NCBI GenBank assembly: GCA_944372565.1
Contig: CALVZR010000070.1
Location: 1 to 9,555, forward strand
Direction: 5' to 3'
Source: an uncultured Clostridia bacterium
GTDB taxonomy: Bacteria; Bacillota; Clostridia; Christensenellales; Borkfalkiaceae
DNA length: 9,555 nucleotides
A model generated the notes under the pieces. It saw only the letters and a program-made list of their open reading frames with translations, did not search any database and was not told where the DNA came from. How positions within the stretch are numbered: the first letter of the stretch is position 1; each line of letters opens with the position of its first letter. Positions 1-6,856 of the stretch are shown piece after piece. The position numbers were made by a program, and so were the translations under genes.

Positions 1-2
1 AA

Positions 3-1715
3 GGAAAAACGGAGATCGTGCATTCCACTCCGGACGCGTATTTTAAGGAAGTGGAACCGGATAAAGTATATGCGTCGTCGTTGATTCCGTGTATGGTGGG
101 CTGTTATACCTCCATGATCCGCTTGAAACAGAAATACCGAGAACTCGAACGGCAGCTGTTTTTCACCGAAAAGATCGCGAGCATGGCGGCTTTGAGCGGC
201 GCGTGTGCCTACCCGACGGAAAAATTCAGGGAAGCGGCGGAAGATATGATGGACGTTCAGTTTCACGATACGCTGCCCGGCACGAGCATCGCGAGCGGAG
301 AGGAAAGCGGACTTGCCGAAATCTATCACGGGCTTTGCGTGCTCAACCGCGTGCGGGCGGACGCGTTTTTCGCCCTTTGCCGCGGGCAGAAAGTGGCAAA
401 GCCCGATACCTATCCCGTATTCGTGTTCAATCCGAAACCGTTCGGGGGAAAACAGCTGGTGGAATGCGAACTTTCCATCGCGGCGACCGAGTCTTTCGGC
501 GAGGAATATTCTCAGCTGGAACTGTTCGACGAAAGCGGCAACGCCCTGCCCTGCCAGACCGTGAAGGAATCGAGCAATCAGAGCGTGGACAGAAGAAAGA
601 AGGCGGTGTTCGAAGCCGAACTCCTGCCCCTCGCCGTCACGCGGCTGACGGCGAAAGCCGTGATCAGGCCGGTGCAAAAATATGAGAGCGGAAAGGACGT
701 CGTTTTCGACGACGGCAGAAAGCGGGTGGTGATCGGCGCAAAGAGCGGGCTGATCGAGCGGTTTTCGATAGACGGAGCGGAATTTGCGGAAGGCAATCTG
801 TTCGCGCCCTTCGCCTGTGAGGATACGCCCGACCCGTGGGGGATGCGGCAGATGGTTGTGGGGGAAAATCCCGTTTCCTTCACCTTGCTCGAAGAGCCGG
901 ACGGCGCTTTTTCGGGAATGAAGTCCCTGCAGATCATCGAGGACGGCGAAATCTATTTGGGGGCGGAAGCCTTTTTCGGGTGCGGTCCGAACAGGATGCG
1001 CATCGGATACAAAATTTATAAAAATCAGGACTTTATAGACATAGACGTGAATCTGTTTCCCGGCGAAGCGGACAGGGTGTTCAAACTTTGCCTGCCGATC
1101 GCGGCGTCGCGCGTTCTGGGCGAACAGATTTTCGGGGAAGAAGAACTTTTTACGGACGGCAGGGAATGCGTTTCCCACAATTATCTGGCGTGGGAGAAGG
1201 GGGAAAATTACATAGAACTCGTCACGCCCCACACTTACGGCAGTTCGCACCTGGACGGAAAAAGCTATATCACTCTTGCGAGAACGGCCACGTACTGTGC
1301 GCACCCCGTCGGAGAACGGCCGCTGCTGCGGGAGGGGATCTTCATTCCGAAAATCGATATGGGCCAGCGCGATTTCGCTTTCAGGCTGCAGCCCGCAAAG
1401 AGGGGAGAGCTGAAAAGCAACGCGGATCTGTTCACCGAACGGCCGTACGCGCTCAACGTGTTTCCCACGGGGGAAGGAAGCCTGCCGCAATTCGGCGCGG
1501 TTCTCGATAACCGTAAAATCTCCCTCGTAACGATCAAAAAATCGGAACAGCTCGAAGGATATATCGTCCGGCTGTTCAACGGACAGGAATCGGCGGACAG
1601 CGCGCGGCTGACTTTCGGAAATGTGTCGGAAAAATTCGATTTCGGAAAATACGAGGTGAAAACGATAATTTTCGACGGAAACCGTCTGCGGGAATGCGAT
1701 AGGATGTATATCTGA
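3..1715 (+). CDS. GH38 alpha-mannosidase, 5'-truncated by the window edge
   Basis: C-terminal part (about 570 residues) of a glycoside hydrolase family 38 enzyme, which hydrolyses terminal alpha-mannosidic bonds. The frame is already open at position 3 and the reading GKTEIVHSTPDAYFKEVE fits the middle of a GH38 protein, so the GTG at 18 is not the start; the true start lies upstream. Visible landmarks are the VGCYTS..RLKQKYRELE stretch (about 95-170), typical of the region joining the catalytic domain to the helical mid domain, then the family signature HDTLPGTS (264-287), then a long beta-rich C-terminal domain containing EDTPDPWGM (about 820-846). The catalytic nucleophile and most metal ligands belong to the missing N-terminal half and cannot be checked. 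GH38 enzymes in bacteria are usually around 800-1000 residues and cytoplasmic; no signal peptide can be assessed here. The stop is 29 bases before the first permease start, so they are probably cotranscribed. Family call is firm; exact substrate is not. Confidence 0.88.
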   Translation, partial: GKTEIVHSTPDAYFKEVEPDKVYASSLIPCMVGCYTSMIRLKQKYRELERQLFFTEKIASMAALSGACAYPTEKFREAAEDMMDVQFHDTLPGTSIASGEESGLAEIYHGLCVLNRVRADAFFALCRGQKVAKPDTYPVFVFNPKPFGGKQLVECELSIAATESFGEEYSQLELFDESGNALPCQTVKESSNQSVDRRKKAVFEAELLPLAVTRLTAKAVIRPVQKYESGKDVVFDDGRKRVVIGAKSGLIERFSIDGAEFAEGNLFAPFACEDTPDPWGMRQMVVGENPVSFTLLEEPDGAFSGMKSLQIIEDGEIYLGAEAFFGCGPNRMRIGYKIYKNQDFIDIDVNLFPGEADRVFKLCLPIAASRVLGEQIFGEEELFTDGRECVSHNYLAWEKGENYIELVTPHTYGSSHLDGKSYITLARTATYCAHPVGERPLLREGIFIPKIDMGQRDFAFRLQPAKRGELKSNADLFTERPYALNVFPTGEGSLPQFGAVLDNRKISLVTIKKSEQLEGYIVRLFNGQESADSARLTFGNVSEKFDFGKYEVKTIIFDGNRLRECDRMYI

Positions 1716-1728
1716 ATAATATTGTGAT

Positions 1729-1736
1729 AAGGAGGT
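1729..1736 (+). promoter_or_regulatory. Ribosome binding site that fixes the start of the first permease
   Basis: AAGGAGGT lies 8 bases before the ATG at 1745. It overlaps the coding stretch that would be used if translation began at the in-frame GTG at 1724, so the ATG at 1745 is the better start. Confidence 0.8.
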
Positions 1737-1744
1737 GTTCGAAG

Positions 1745-2707
1745 ATGAACGAACTGAAAATAGAAGCGGAAAACAAGGCTGCGGCTCCCCGTAAACCGCT
1801 GAAAAAAAGAAAACACGGGCTGATGCAGGGGCCGCAGGCGATGTTTTTCGTTGCCGTATTCATGTTTGTTCCGTTTCTGATCGGCATCGTGTGGGATCTG
1901 TTCGGCAAATTTGCCACCATTTCCCTGATGTTCAGAGATCAGTACGGAACGGGATTCGGCTTTTACTGGATAAGCTGGGCTTTCCGCGAACTTTTCACGA
2001 CAAGCTCGCACGTGTTTATTTCCCTTACGGTCGCGGGAAAAGTGGTGGCGCTGAACTTATTTATTTTCACGCCGCTGCAATTCGTGATGGGGTTCTTTTT
2101 CAGCAGAAAGATGCCCTTTGAAAGGGCGCTGCGCACAATTTTCTTTCTGCCGTCCATCATCTCGCAGATCGTTACCGTGGCGATTTTCCAGCTGATGTTC
2201 GACAATTCTTTCGGCCCGCTGCTGGAATTTGCCAAGCTGTTCACGGGCGGGGAACTTCCCCTCGAAGGCCTGCTGTACAATAAGGATACGGCGTTTACGA
2301 TGATCCTCATCTATATGGCGTGGGTGGGGCTGGGCGGCCCCGTGATCATCCTCACGGCAACGCTCAACAAGGTGCCGGAAGAACTTTACGAAGCCTCCCG
2401 CCTGGAAGGCATTTCGATGTGGGGGGAATTTATCCACATCGCCGTGCCGATGAGCAGCCAGATGCTTTCCGTGTATTTTTTGAACAACATGCTTTCGGGG
2501 TTCTCGATCTATACGGAAATTCTGCTTTTGACCGATCCGGCGCAGTCCAACGTGTATTCTTTCGCATACCTGATCACGCAGGGCTCGATCGCGGGGCAGT
2601 ATTACCGCTCGGCGAGTATCGGTTTTATCTGTACCATCATCGCCATCCCCATCGTGGCGATCGTGAGATGGGCGGCGGACAGATTCCTGCCCGACACTTC
2701 GGTTTAA
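1745..2707 (+). CDS. CUT1-family carbohydrate ABC transporter permease (MalF-like)
   Basis: Inner-membrane subunit (320 residues) of a sugar or oligosaccharide importer of the BPD_transp_1 type. The N-terminus is a short, charged cytoplasmic tail with a KKRK patch, followed by hydrophobic segments starting at about residue 30 (MFFVAVFMFVPFLIGIVW) and continuing to a last segment near the C-terminus. The cytoplasmic EAA loop, which docks onto the ATPase, is clear: E216, A217, G222, F229, I232 and P235 fit EAA---G---------I-LP, here read as EASRLEG...IAVP. A 15-base gap with its own GAGGGGG site separates it from the second permease, so the two form a heterodimeric pair. An in-frame GTG at 1724 would add seven residues but lacks an upstream binding site. 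No ATPase gene is adjacent, which is common in Bacillota where one MsmX-type ATPase serves several importers. The sugar carried cannot be read from this sequence. Confidence 0.92.
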   Translation: MNELKIEAENKAAAPRKPLKKRKHGLMQGPQAMFFVAVFMFVPFLIGIVWDLFGKFATISLMFRDQYGTGFGFYWISWAFRELFTTSSHVFISLTVAGKVVALNLFIFTPLQFVMGFFFSRKMPFERALRTIFFLPSIISQIVTVAIFQLMFDNSFGPLLEFAKLFTGGELPLEGLLYNKDTAFTMILIYMAWVGLGGPVIILTATLNKVPEELYEASRLEGISMWGEFIHIAVPMSSQMLSVYFLNNMLSGFSIYTEILLLTDPAQSNVYSFAYLITQGSIAGQYYRSASIGFICTIIAIPIVAIVRWAADRFLPDTSV

Positions 2708-2722
2708 GAGGGGGATACGGAA

Positions 2723-3619
2723 ATGATCAGAAGAAACAAATTAACGACAAACAGAAAACAATACGCCGTATATTGGATCGTGTTCGCATTCATGATGATC
2801 TACGTCGTGCTCGTTTTATATCCGTACGTATGGGCGTTTTTATCCTCCGTTTCGACGGATTCGTACAGGGAGAACGCGGGAAAACTCCTTCCGAGCCTGG
2901 CAAACGGGATCGATTTTTCGGGATTTCAGCGGTTTTTCGCTTACGAGATCCACACGCTCGACGGCCAGGGCGTGGAATATGTGTACGGCTTTTTCGACCT
3001 GGTGGGGAATACGCTGTTTTTATGCGTCACGAGAACGACGCTTTCCCTCGCGTTTCCCATTATGGCGGCGTACTGCTACACGAATTATCGCTTTAAAGGA
3101 AGGCAGTTCTTCTTCTTTTACGGCGTGGTGATGACGTTCGTTCCCATCTACGGCGGGATGTCCTTTACGTATCAGTGGATGTATGAACTCAATTTATACG
3201 ATACATACATTGCGGTATGGTTCATGGCGATTGCCCCGTTTGCGAATTTCCTTTTTTATTTCGCGTTTTTCAAGGGCATCAGCTGGAACTATGCGGAAGC
3301 CGCGTTTATCGACGGCGCCGGGCACTTTGCCGTGTTCTTCCGCGTGATGCTGCCGCAGCTTGCGGGGATTATCGCCGTGTTTTTCGTAAACGCGTTTATC
3401 GGCGCGTGGAACGACTGGATGACCAACTATCTCTACCTGCCCTCGAAACCGCAGGTCGCCTATGCGATCTACCTCGTGCAGGGAGAGGCGACGCGCGTCA
3501 GCGACTACCAGATGTTCTATTCCGCGGTCATGATCGGGTTGATCGTTCCGCTCATCGTGTTCGCAATTTTTTCCAAGAAAATTTTAAGCACCGTTTATAC
3601 CGGCGGTCTGAAAGGCTGA
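2723..3619 (+). CDS. CUT1-family carbohydrate ABC transporter permease (MalG-like)
   Basis: Second membrane subunit (298 residues) of the same importer. The N-terminal segment YWIVFAFMMIYVVLVLYPYVW starts at about residue 15 and is followed by about five further hydrophobic segments. The EAA loop is close to the textbook form: E192, A193, A194, D197, G198, A199 and the closing LP at 210-211. The protein ends with the short basic tail TVYTGGLKG; tails of the form GAVKG or GGLKG are common in MalG-type permeases. A GAGGGGG ribosome site at 2708-2714, right after the preceding stop, sits 8 bases before the ATG. The tight spacing implies coupled expression with the first permease, its presumed dimer partner. 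The stretch between the first and second hydrophobic segments (about residues 45-95) is probably the extracytoplasmic loop facing the binding protein. Confidence 0.93.
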   Translation: MIRRNKLTTNRKQYAVYWIVFAFMMIYVVLVLYPYVWAFLSSVSTDSYRENAGKLLPSLANGIDFSGFQRFFAYEIHTLDGQGVEYVYGFFDLVGNTLFLCVTRTTLSLAFPIMAAYCYTNYRFKGRQFFFFYGVVMTFVPIYGGMSFTYQWMYELNLYDTYIAVWFMAIAPFANFLFYFAFFKGISWNYAEAAFIDGAGHFAVFFRVMLPQLAGIIAVFFVNAFIGAWNDWMTNYLYLPSKPQVAYAIYLVQGEATRVSDYQMFYSAVMIGLIVPLIVFAIFSKKILSTVYTGGLKG

Positions 3620-3692
3620 TCGTAAAAGAAAAGTTCGTAAAAATCAAAAAGAAATTTTACGCGAATATAAATCAGAAAGGAGGATTTATCAG
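3620..3692 (+). other. AT-rich leader before the binding-protein gene, with a weak hairpin
   Basis: This is the widest gap in the cluster (73 bases) and is far richer in A and T than its flanks. CGTAAAA occurs at 3621-3627 and again at 3636-3642; the second copy is complementary to TTTTACG at 3655-3661 across a 12-base loop. The stem is weak (two GC pairs) and has no following T-run, so it is not a convincing terminator. AAAGGAGG at 3676-3683 is the ribosome site for the next ATG, 9 bases away. The element may alter RNA processing or stability, because binding proteins are usually needed in excess over permeases; this is inference only. Confidence 0.35.
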
Positions 3693-5357
3693 ATGATGAA
3701 AACAAAAAGGCTTTTGGCGACGATTATGGCGGTTCTGGCGCTGTTTTCGTTTACGGCGTGCGGCAAGAAGGTGGAGCAGACGCCCACCGACAAGCCCTCC
3801 ATACTCGTGGAGTTCTACCTGGCCGGGCTGGGTTCGGAGTATATGGAAAAGATCCGCGACGCCTTTAACGAACGCGCGAAAGCGGGCGAGTACGACTTTT
3901 ACGTGCGCGTGATGGGGGATGAGAACATCGGCATCTCGCTCGATCAGGCGCTCCGTTCGGGCTCCGAGAACGCCTTTTTGCCGGACGCGGTCATCGTGAA
4001 CAGCTACACGCCGCGCGCTTCCGCCGTTCTCGGGCAGGATCATTTCGCCGACTTAAAGAGCGTTTACGAATCGGAAGTAACCGTGGGGGGGCAGAAGAAA
4101 AGGCTCATAGACGTGCTCGATCCCGAAATGGTGGAAAAGGTGGAATACAACGGCGGTTATTATTCGGTGCCCATCATGAGCGGCGTGATGGGGTTCGTGT
4201 ATAACAAGAAATTGTTTGAAAAATACGAGATCGAACCGCCCAAGACCATGGCGGAGATGGAGGCGATTCTGGATAAGATCGAAACCATAGACGTCAATAC
4301 GGATACCACCTCGTTCGGCGATCTGAACAGAAACAACGACCATTACGCAATCGTTTATCCCAGCGGGGCGATCGGCTACTGGGACGCGGTAACATATACG
4401 TTTGCGGCGCAGTATCTCGGAAAAGAAGGGTTCTTCGATTTCCTCGAAGTAAATTTTGCGGACGAAAACAACCTCGAAGAGAGCGTGGAATCCATGCGCG
4501 GGGTATATGACAATATCTTCAAAAACCAGCAGAAATTCAACAACGTCGATCATAAATTCGCCCTGAGCACGGCGACGACGCAGACGAACGCGCTGCTGAA
4601 ATTCTCCCAGGGTACTTCCTTCATGACGCCGTGCGGCGACTGGGCGTATTCCGAACTGAGCACGATCGACAAGGAGTTCGCCGCGGATATCGGCATGTTT
4701 TCCGTTCCCCTCGCGTGTAACGACGAAGGGCTCGTGAACGTGCCTGCAACGCCCTCTTCCGAAGTGTTCGAAGGCGTGGATAAAACGGATGCGGCAGCGG
4801 TTGCCGCCGCCGAAGAGGGATATACCAAGATCGAGCGGGCGAAGGTCGATCCTTCCGTCATCCCCGAAGAAGATCAGAACGCGGAATACATCTATTTCAG
4901 AAAGGTGAGTTATTCCATGGCGGGTGAAGTCGATTTCGTCATCCCCAAGAACGCGAAGAACGTGGATAAGGTAATGCAGTTCCTCAATTACTTTTTTTCG
5001 TCCGAGGCGCAGAACCTCTACACGAAATATACCACCGTGCTGCCCTCCGGCATAGAGTTCGATCTCGATCAGCAGATTTACGACGAACTTCCCCAGTTTT
5101 CCAAGGACTGCGCGGAGCTGGTCCGCGTTTCGGACATCGTTTTCACGGGGAAATACAACACGAAAGCGAGAATGTATAATCTGCGTTCGGAACTGAGCGG
5201 ACTTCCGGGCGACTGGAGGCTCGGGATCCTGAAATCGAACGACGTTTCCTATGCGACGGAGCTGACGGATCACATCCTGAACACCATCAAATACGTCACG
5301 CCGACTCTCGACGCACAGATCGTTGCTTACGAAGAGGCGCAACGGGCGCAGGGATAA
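3693..5357 (+). CDS. Extracellular solute-binding lipoprotein of the sugar ABC transporter
   Basis: Lipid-anchored substrate-binding protein (554 residues) of a CUT1-type importer, expected to capture an oligosaccharide outside the membrane and hand it to the two upstream permeases. The N-terminus is a lipoprotein signal: basic MMKTKR, a hydrophobic core, and the lipobox FTAC with Cys23 as the lipidated residue. The mature part shows typical SBP_bac features: a first beta strand (SILVEFYLAGLGSEYMEKI), the YYSVPIMSGVMGFVYNKKLFEKYEIEPPKTMAEME stretch at about residues 155-190 where such proteins name an internal strand and the hinge helix, and a late MQFLNYFFSSEAQNLYTKYT helix near 430-450. It is longer than most family members (often 400-450), closer to the LplA-like group. 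Residues 366-375 (TDAAAVAAAE) form an Ala-rich insert. The start may be Met1 or the adjacent Met2. Placement after the permeases rather than before them is less usual. Confidence 0.92.
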   Translation: MMKTKRLLATIMAVLALFSFTACGKKVEQTPTDKPSILVEFYLAGLGSEYMEKIRDAFNERAKAGEYDFYVRVMGDENIGISLDQALRSGSENAFLPDAVIVNSYTPRASAVLGQDHFADLKSVYESEVTVGGQKKRLIDVLDPEMVEKVEYNGGYYSVPIMSGVMGFVYNKKLFEKYEIEPPKTMAEMEAILDKIETIDVNTDTTSFGDLNRNNDHYAIVYPSGAIGYWDAVTYTFAAQYLGKEGFFDFLEVNFADENNLEESVESMRGVYDNIFKNQQKFNNVDHKFALSTATTQTNALLKFSQGTSFMTPCGDWAYSELSTIDKEFAADIGMFSVPLACNDEGLVNVPATPSSEVFEGVDKTDAAAVAAAEEGYTKIERAKVDPSVIPEEDQNAEYIYFRKVSYSMAGEVDFVIPKNAKNVDKVMQFLNYFFSSEAQNLYTKYTTVLPSGIEFDLDQQIYDELPQFSKDCAELVRVSDIVFTGKYNTKARMYNLRSELSGLPGDWRLGILKSNDVSYATELTDHILNTIKYVTPTLDAQIVAYEEAQRAQG

Positions 5358-5366
5358 AGGAAAAAT

Positions 5367-5372
5367 AAGGAG
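5367..5372 (+). promoter_or_regulatory. Ribosome binding site that fixes the start of the TIM-barrel lipoprotein
   Basis: AAGGAG lies 4 bases before the ATG at 5377 and 7 bases before the second ATG at 5380. It lies downstream of an earlier in-frame ATG at 5323 that overlaps the binding-protein gene. A start at 5377 or 5380 also puts the lipoprotein signal peptide at the very N-terminus, which supports this choice. Spacing slightly favours 5380. Confidence 0.78.
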
Positions 5373-5376
5373 AAAA

Positions 5377-6834
5377 ATGATGAAACTGAAAAGGATCATG
5401 AGCATCACTCTCGCCGCGGCGATGCTGGCGGGCGTGGGCTGCAACAATCAGACGGAATATATCCGCATGACGCCGGAAGATTCCTATGCCTATGAGAGCG
5501 ATGTGCTCGGCGAAGGCGTTCTGCCCGTCGTGTCGTTCTGCTCGCCCTCTGCGGGTAACGCGGGGTTGGCGAACACCATTACGGACGAGGTGCTCAAACT
5601 GACCAAAGAGGGCGGCGTGAACGTGATCATGGGGCATGACGTGGGCGCTCTTTCGGAAGAGGAAAAACAGCTTGCCGAACTTTGCGCGAAATACGATATC
5701 GGGTATATGCCCAGCACGAACGAACAGGGCTATTGGCGCATCAACGCAGAACGGAACGGTTTCGTTACATACGACGACCTCACGGAGGAAGAAAAAGCGG
5801 CGACGGACGAAAATTTCAGGAATCTGCTTACAGAACTGTCCAAATATGAAAATTTCTTCGGGATCCGTTTTACCGATGAAGACGGCTACCGCCAGTTTTC
5901 CTCTGCGGGAGCGGCGAAAAAGGTGTTCGACGAGGTGTGCCCCGATAAGGTGTTCAGCCATAACCTGATCAGCTCCATGGGGAACAGCCAGATGCTCGAT
6001 TACGGATATTCCCACGCTTATATGCCGGACACCGTGCCCATTTCCGCTGAAATTTTAACGGGGGGATATCAGTTTTATCTGGAAAAGGAAGCGGAAATAG
6101 TCAATCCTACGTTTATGTCCTACGACGGATATCCGTTTACCTTCCAATCCGACGTGCTCGGTTCGCTGCATGCCAATCAGAAACAGATCAACGACGTGGC
6201 GAGAAAGTATGAAAAATCCACCTGGGGATATCTGCAGGCGTTCGGGGGCGAACCCAACGATCTCGGCGAGGCTTCGAGGATCCCAAACTACAACGAGATC
6301 GAATATCAGATCGGTGTGATGCTCGGCATGGGGGCGAAGGGGTTGGTGCTATACACCTATTTCAGCACCCCGGTATATTCGAATTCGCAGGTCGAATATG
6401 AAATGCCGATCGATGAAAACGGCAATCCCTCGCAGATGTATTACGATTTCAAGAAAGCGTTTGAAAACATGAGGGGATATCAGCACATCCTTATGGATTC
6501 GGTCACGAAGAGCGTGGTCCTCGGCGGAAATACGGACGAAATCGCGCAGCGGCCGCCGGAAGAAATGGTCGTCGATACGTTCAACGAACTCACCGGCGTG
6601 GAAAGCCGCGAAACGGGCGTGGTGGTATATTGTATGAATTATCAGGGCAAAACCGCGCTTTTCGTACAGAACGCGAGCATCGAGGAAGGCGCCGTTGCGG
6701 ATATCACGCTCAGTTTTTCGCGGAACGTGGAGGTCGCCGTCTATCGCGACGGCGGGGAAACGGCAAAAGAAGGGAAGCACATCAATTTATACGACGTGCC
6801 TTCCGGGCAGGCGATCATGGTCGTCGTAGGGTAA
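5377..6834 (+). CDS. Surface lipoprotein with a glycoside-hydrolase-like TIM-barrel domain
   Basis: A 485-residue protein of no family I can name. The first 22 residues are a lipoprotein signal (basic start MMKLKR, hydrophobic core, LAGVGC with Cys22), so the mature protein should sit on the outer face of the membrane. The body alternates strands and helices like a TIM barrel: a first strand VLPVVSFCSP, then GVNVIMG, IGYMPS, and FFGIRFTDEDGY with D167 and E168 at the barrel's fourth-strand position, where clan GH-A enzymes carry the acid/base. Later come WGYLQAFGGE (Q287, E292) and EIEYQIGVMLGMGAKGLVLYTYF, a pattern often seen at the end of GH-A-like barrels. The last 80 residues look like a small beta-sandwich ending DVPSGQAIMVVVG. 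The next gene is a clear paralogue. Likely role: cleaving or binding a glycan outside the cell to feed the importer. Glycosidase activity is inference; a non-catalytic role is possible. Confidence 0.7.
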   Translation: MMKLKRIMSITLAAAMLAGVGCNNQTEYIRMTPEDSYAYESDVLGEGVLPVVSFCSPSAGNAGLANTITDEVLKLTKEGGVNVIMGHDVGALSEEEKQLAELCAKYDIGYMPSTNEQGYWRINAERNGFVTYDDLTEEEKAATDENFRNLLTELSKYENFFGIRFTDEDGYRQFSSAGAAKKVFDEVCPDKVFSHNLISSMGNSQMLDYGYSHAYMPDTVPISAEILTGGYQFYLEKEAEIVNPTFMSYDGYPFTFQSDVLGSLHANQKQINDVARKYEKSTWGYLQAFGGEPNDLGEASRIPNYNEIEYQIGVMLGMGAKGLVLYTYFSTPVYSNSQVEYEMPIDENGNPSQMYYDFKKAFENMRGYQHILMDSVTKSVVLGGNTDEIAQRPPEEMVVDTFNELTGVESRETGVVVYCMNYQGKTALFVQNASIEEGAVADITLSFSRNVEVAVYRDGGETAKEGKHINLYDVPSGQAIMVVVG

Positions 6835-6856
6835 AATACAGAGAAAGAGGGAATTT

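Noticed and set aside
18..20. GTG as start of the GH38 gene
   Set aside because: The frame is open to the left edge and the preceding residues continue the GH38 pattern. The remaining length is too short to include the catalytic half, so this is a truncated gene and not a short one.
3636..3661. Rho-independent terminator between permease and binding-protein genes
   Set aside because: The stem has only two GC pairs and a 12-base loop, with no run of T after it.
3666..3672. TATAAAT as a promoter -10 box for the binding-protein gene
   Set aside because: No acceptable -35 element sits 16-18 bases upstream, and a start point there would fall on the ribosome binding site.
5323..5376. Upstream in-frame ATG for the TIM-barrel lipoprotein
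   Set aside because: It would overlap the binding-protein gene, add a charged N-terminal extension before the signal peptide, and bypass the AAGGAG site at 5367-5372.
4053..5447. 464-codon open frame on the minus strand
   Set aside because: In register with the binding-protein gene, with the same composition artefact and no recognisable domain. The plus strand here encodes a clear lipoprotein.
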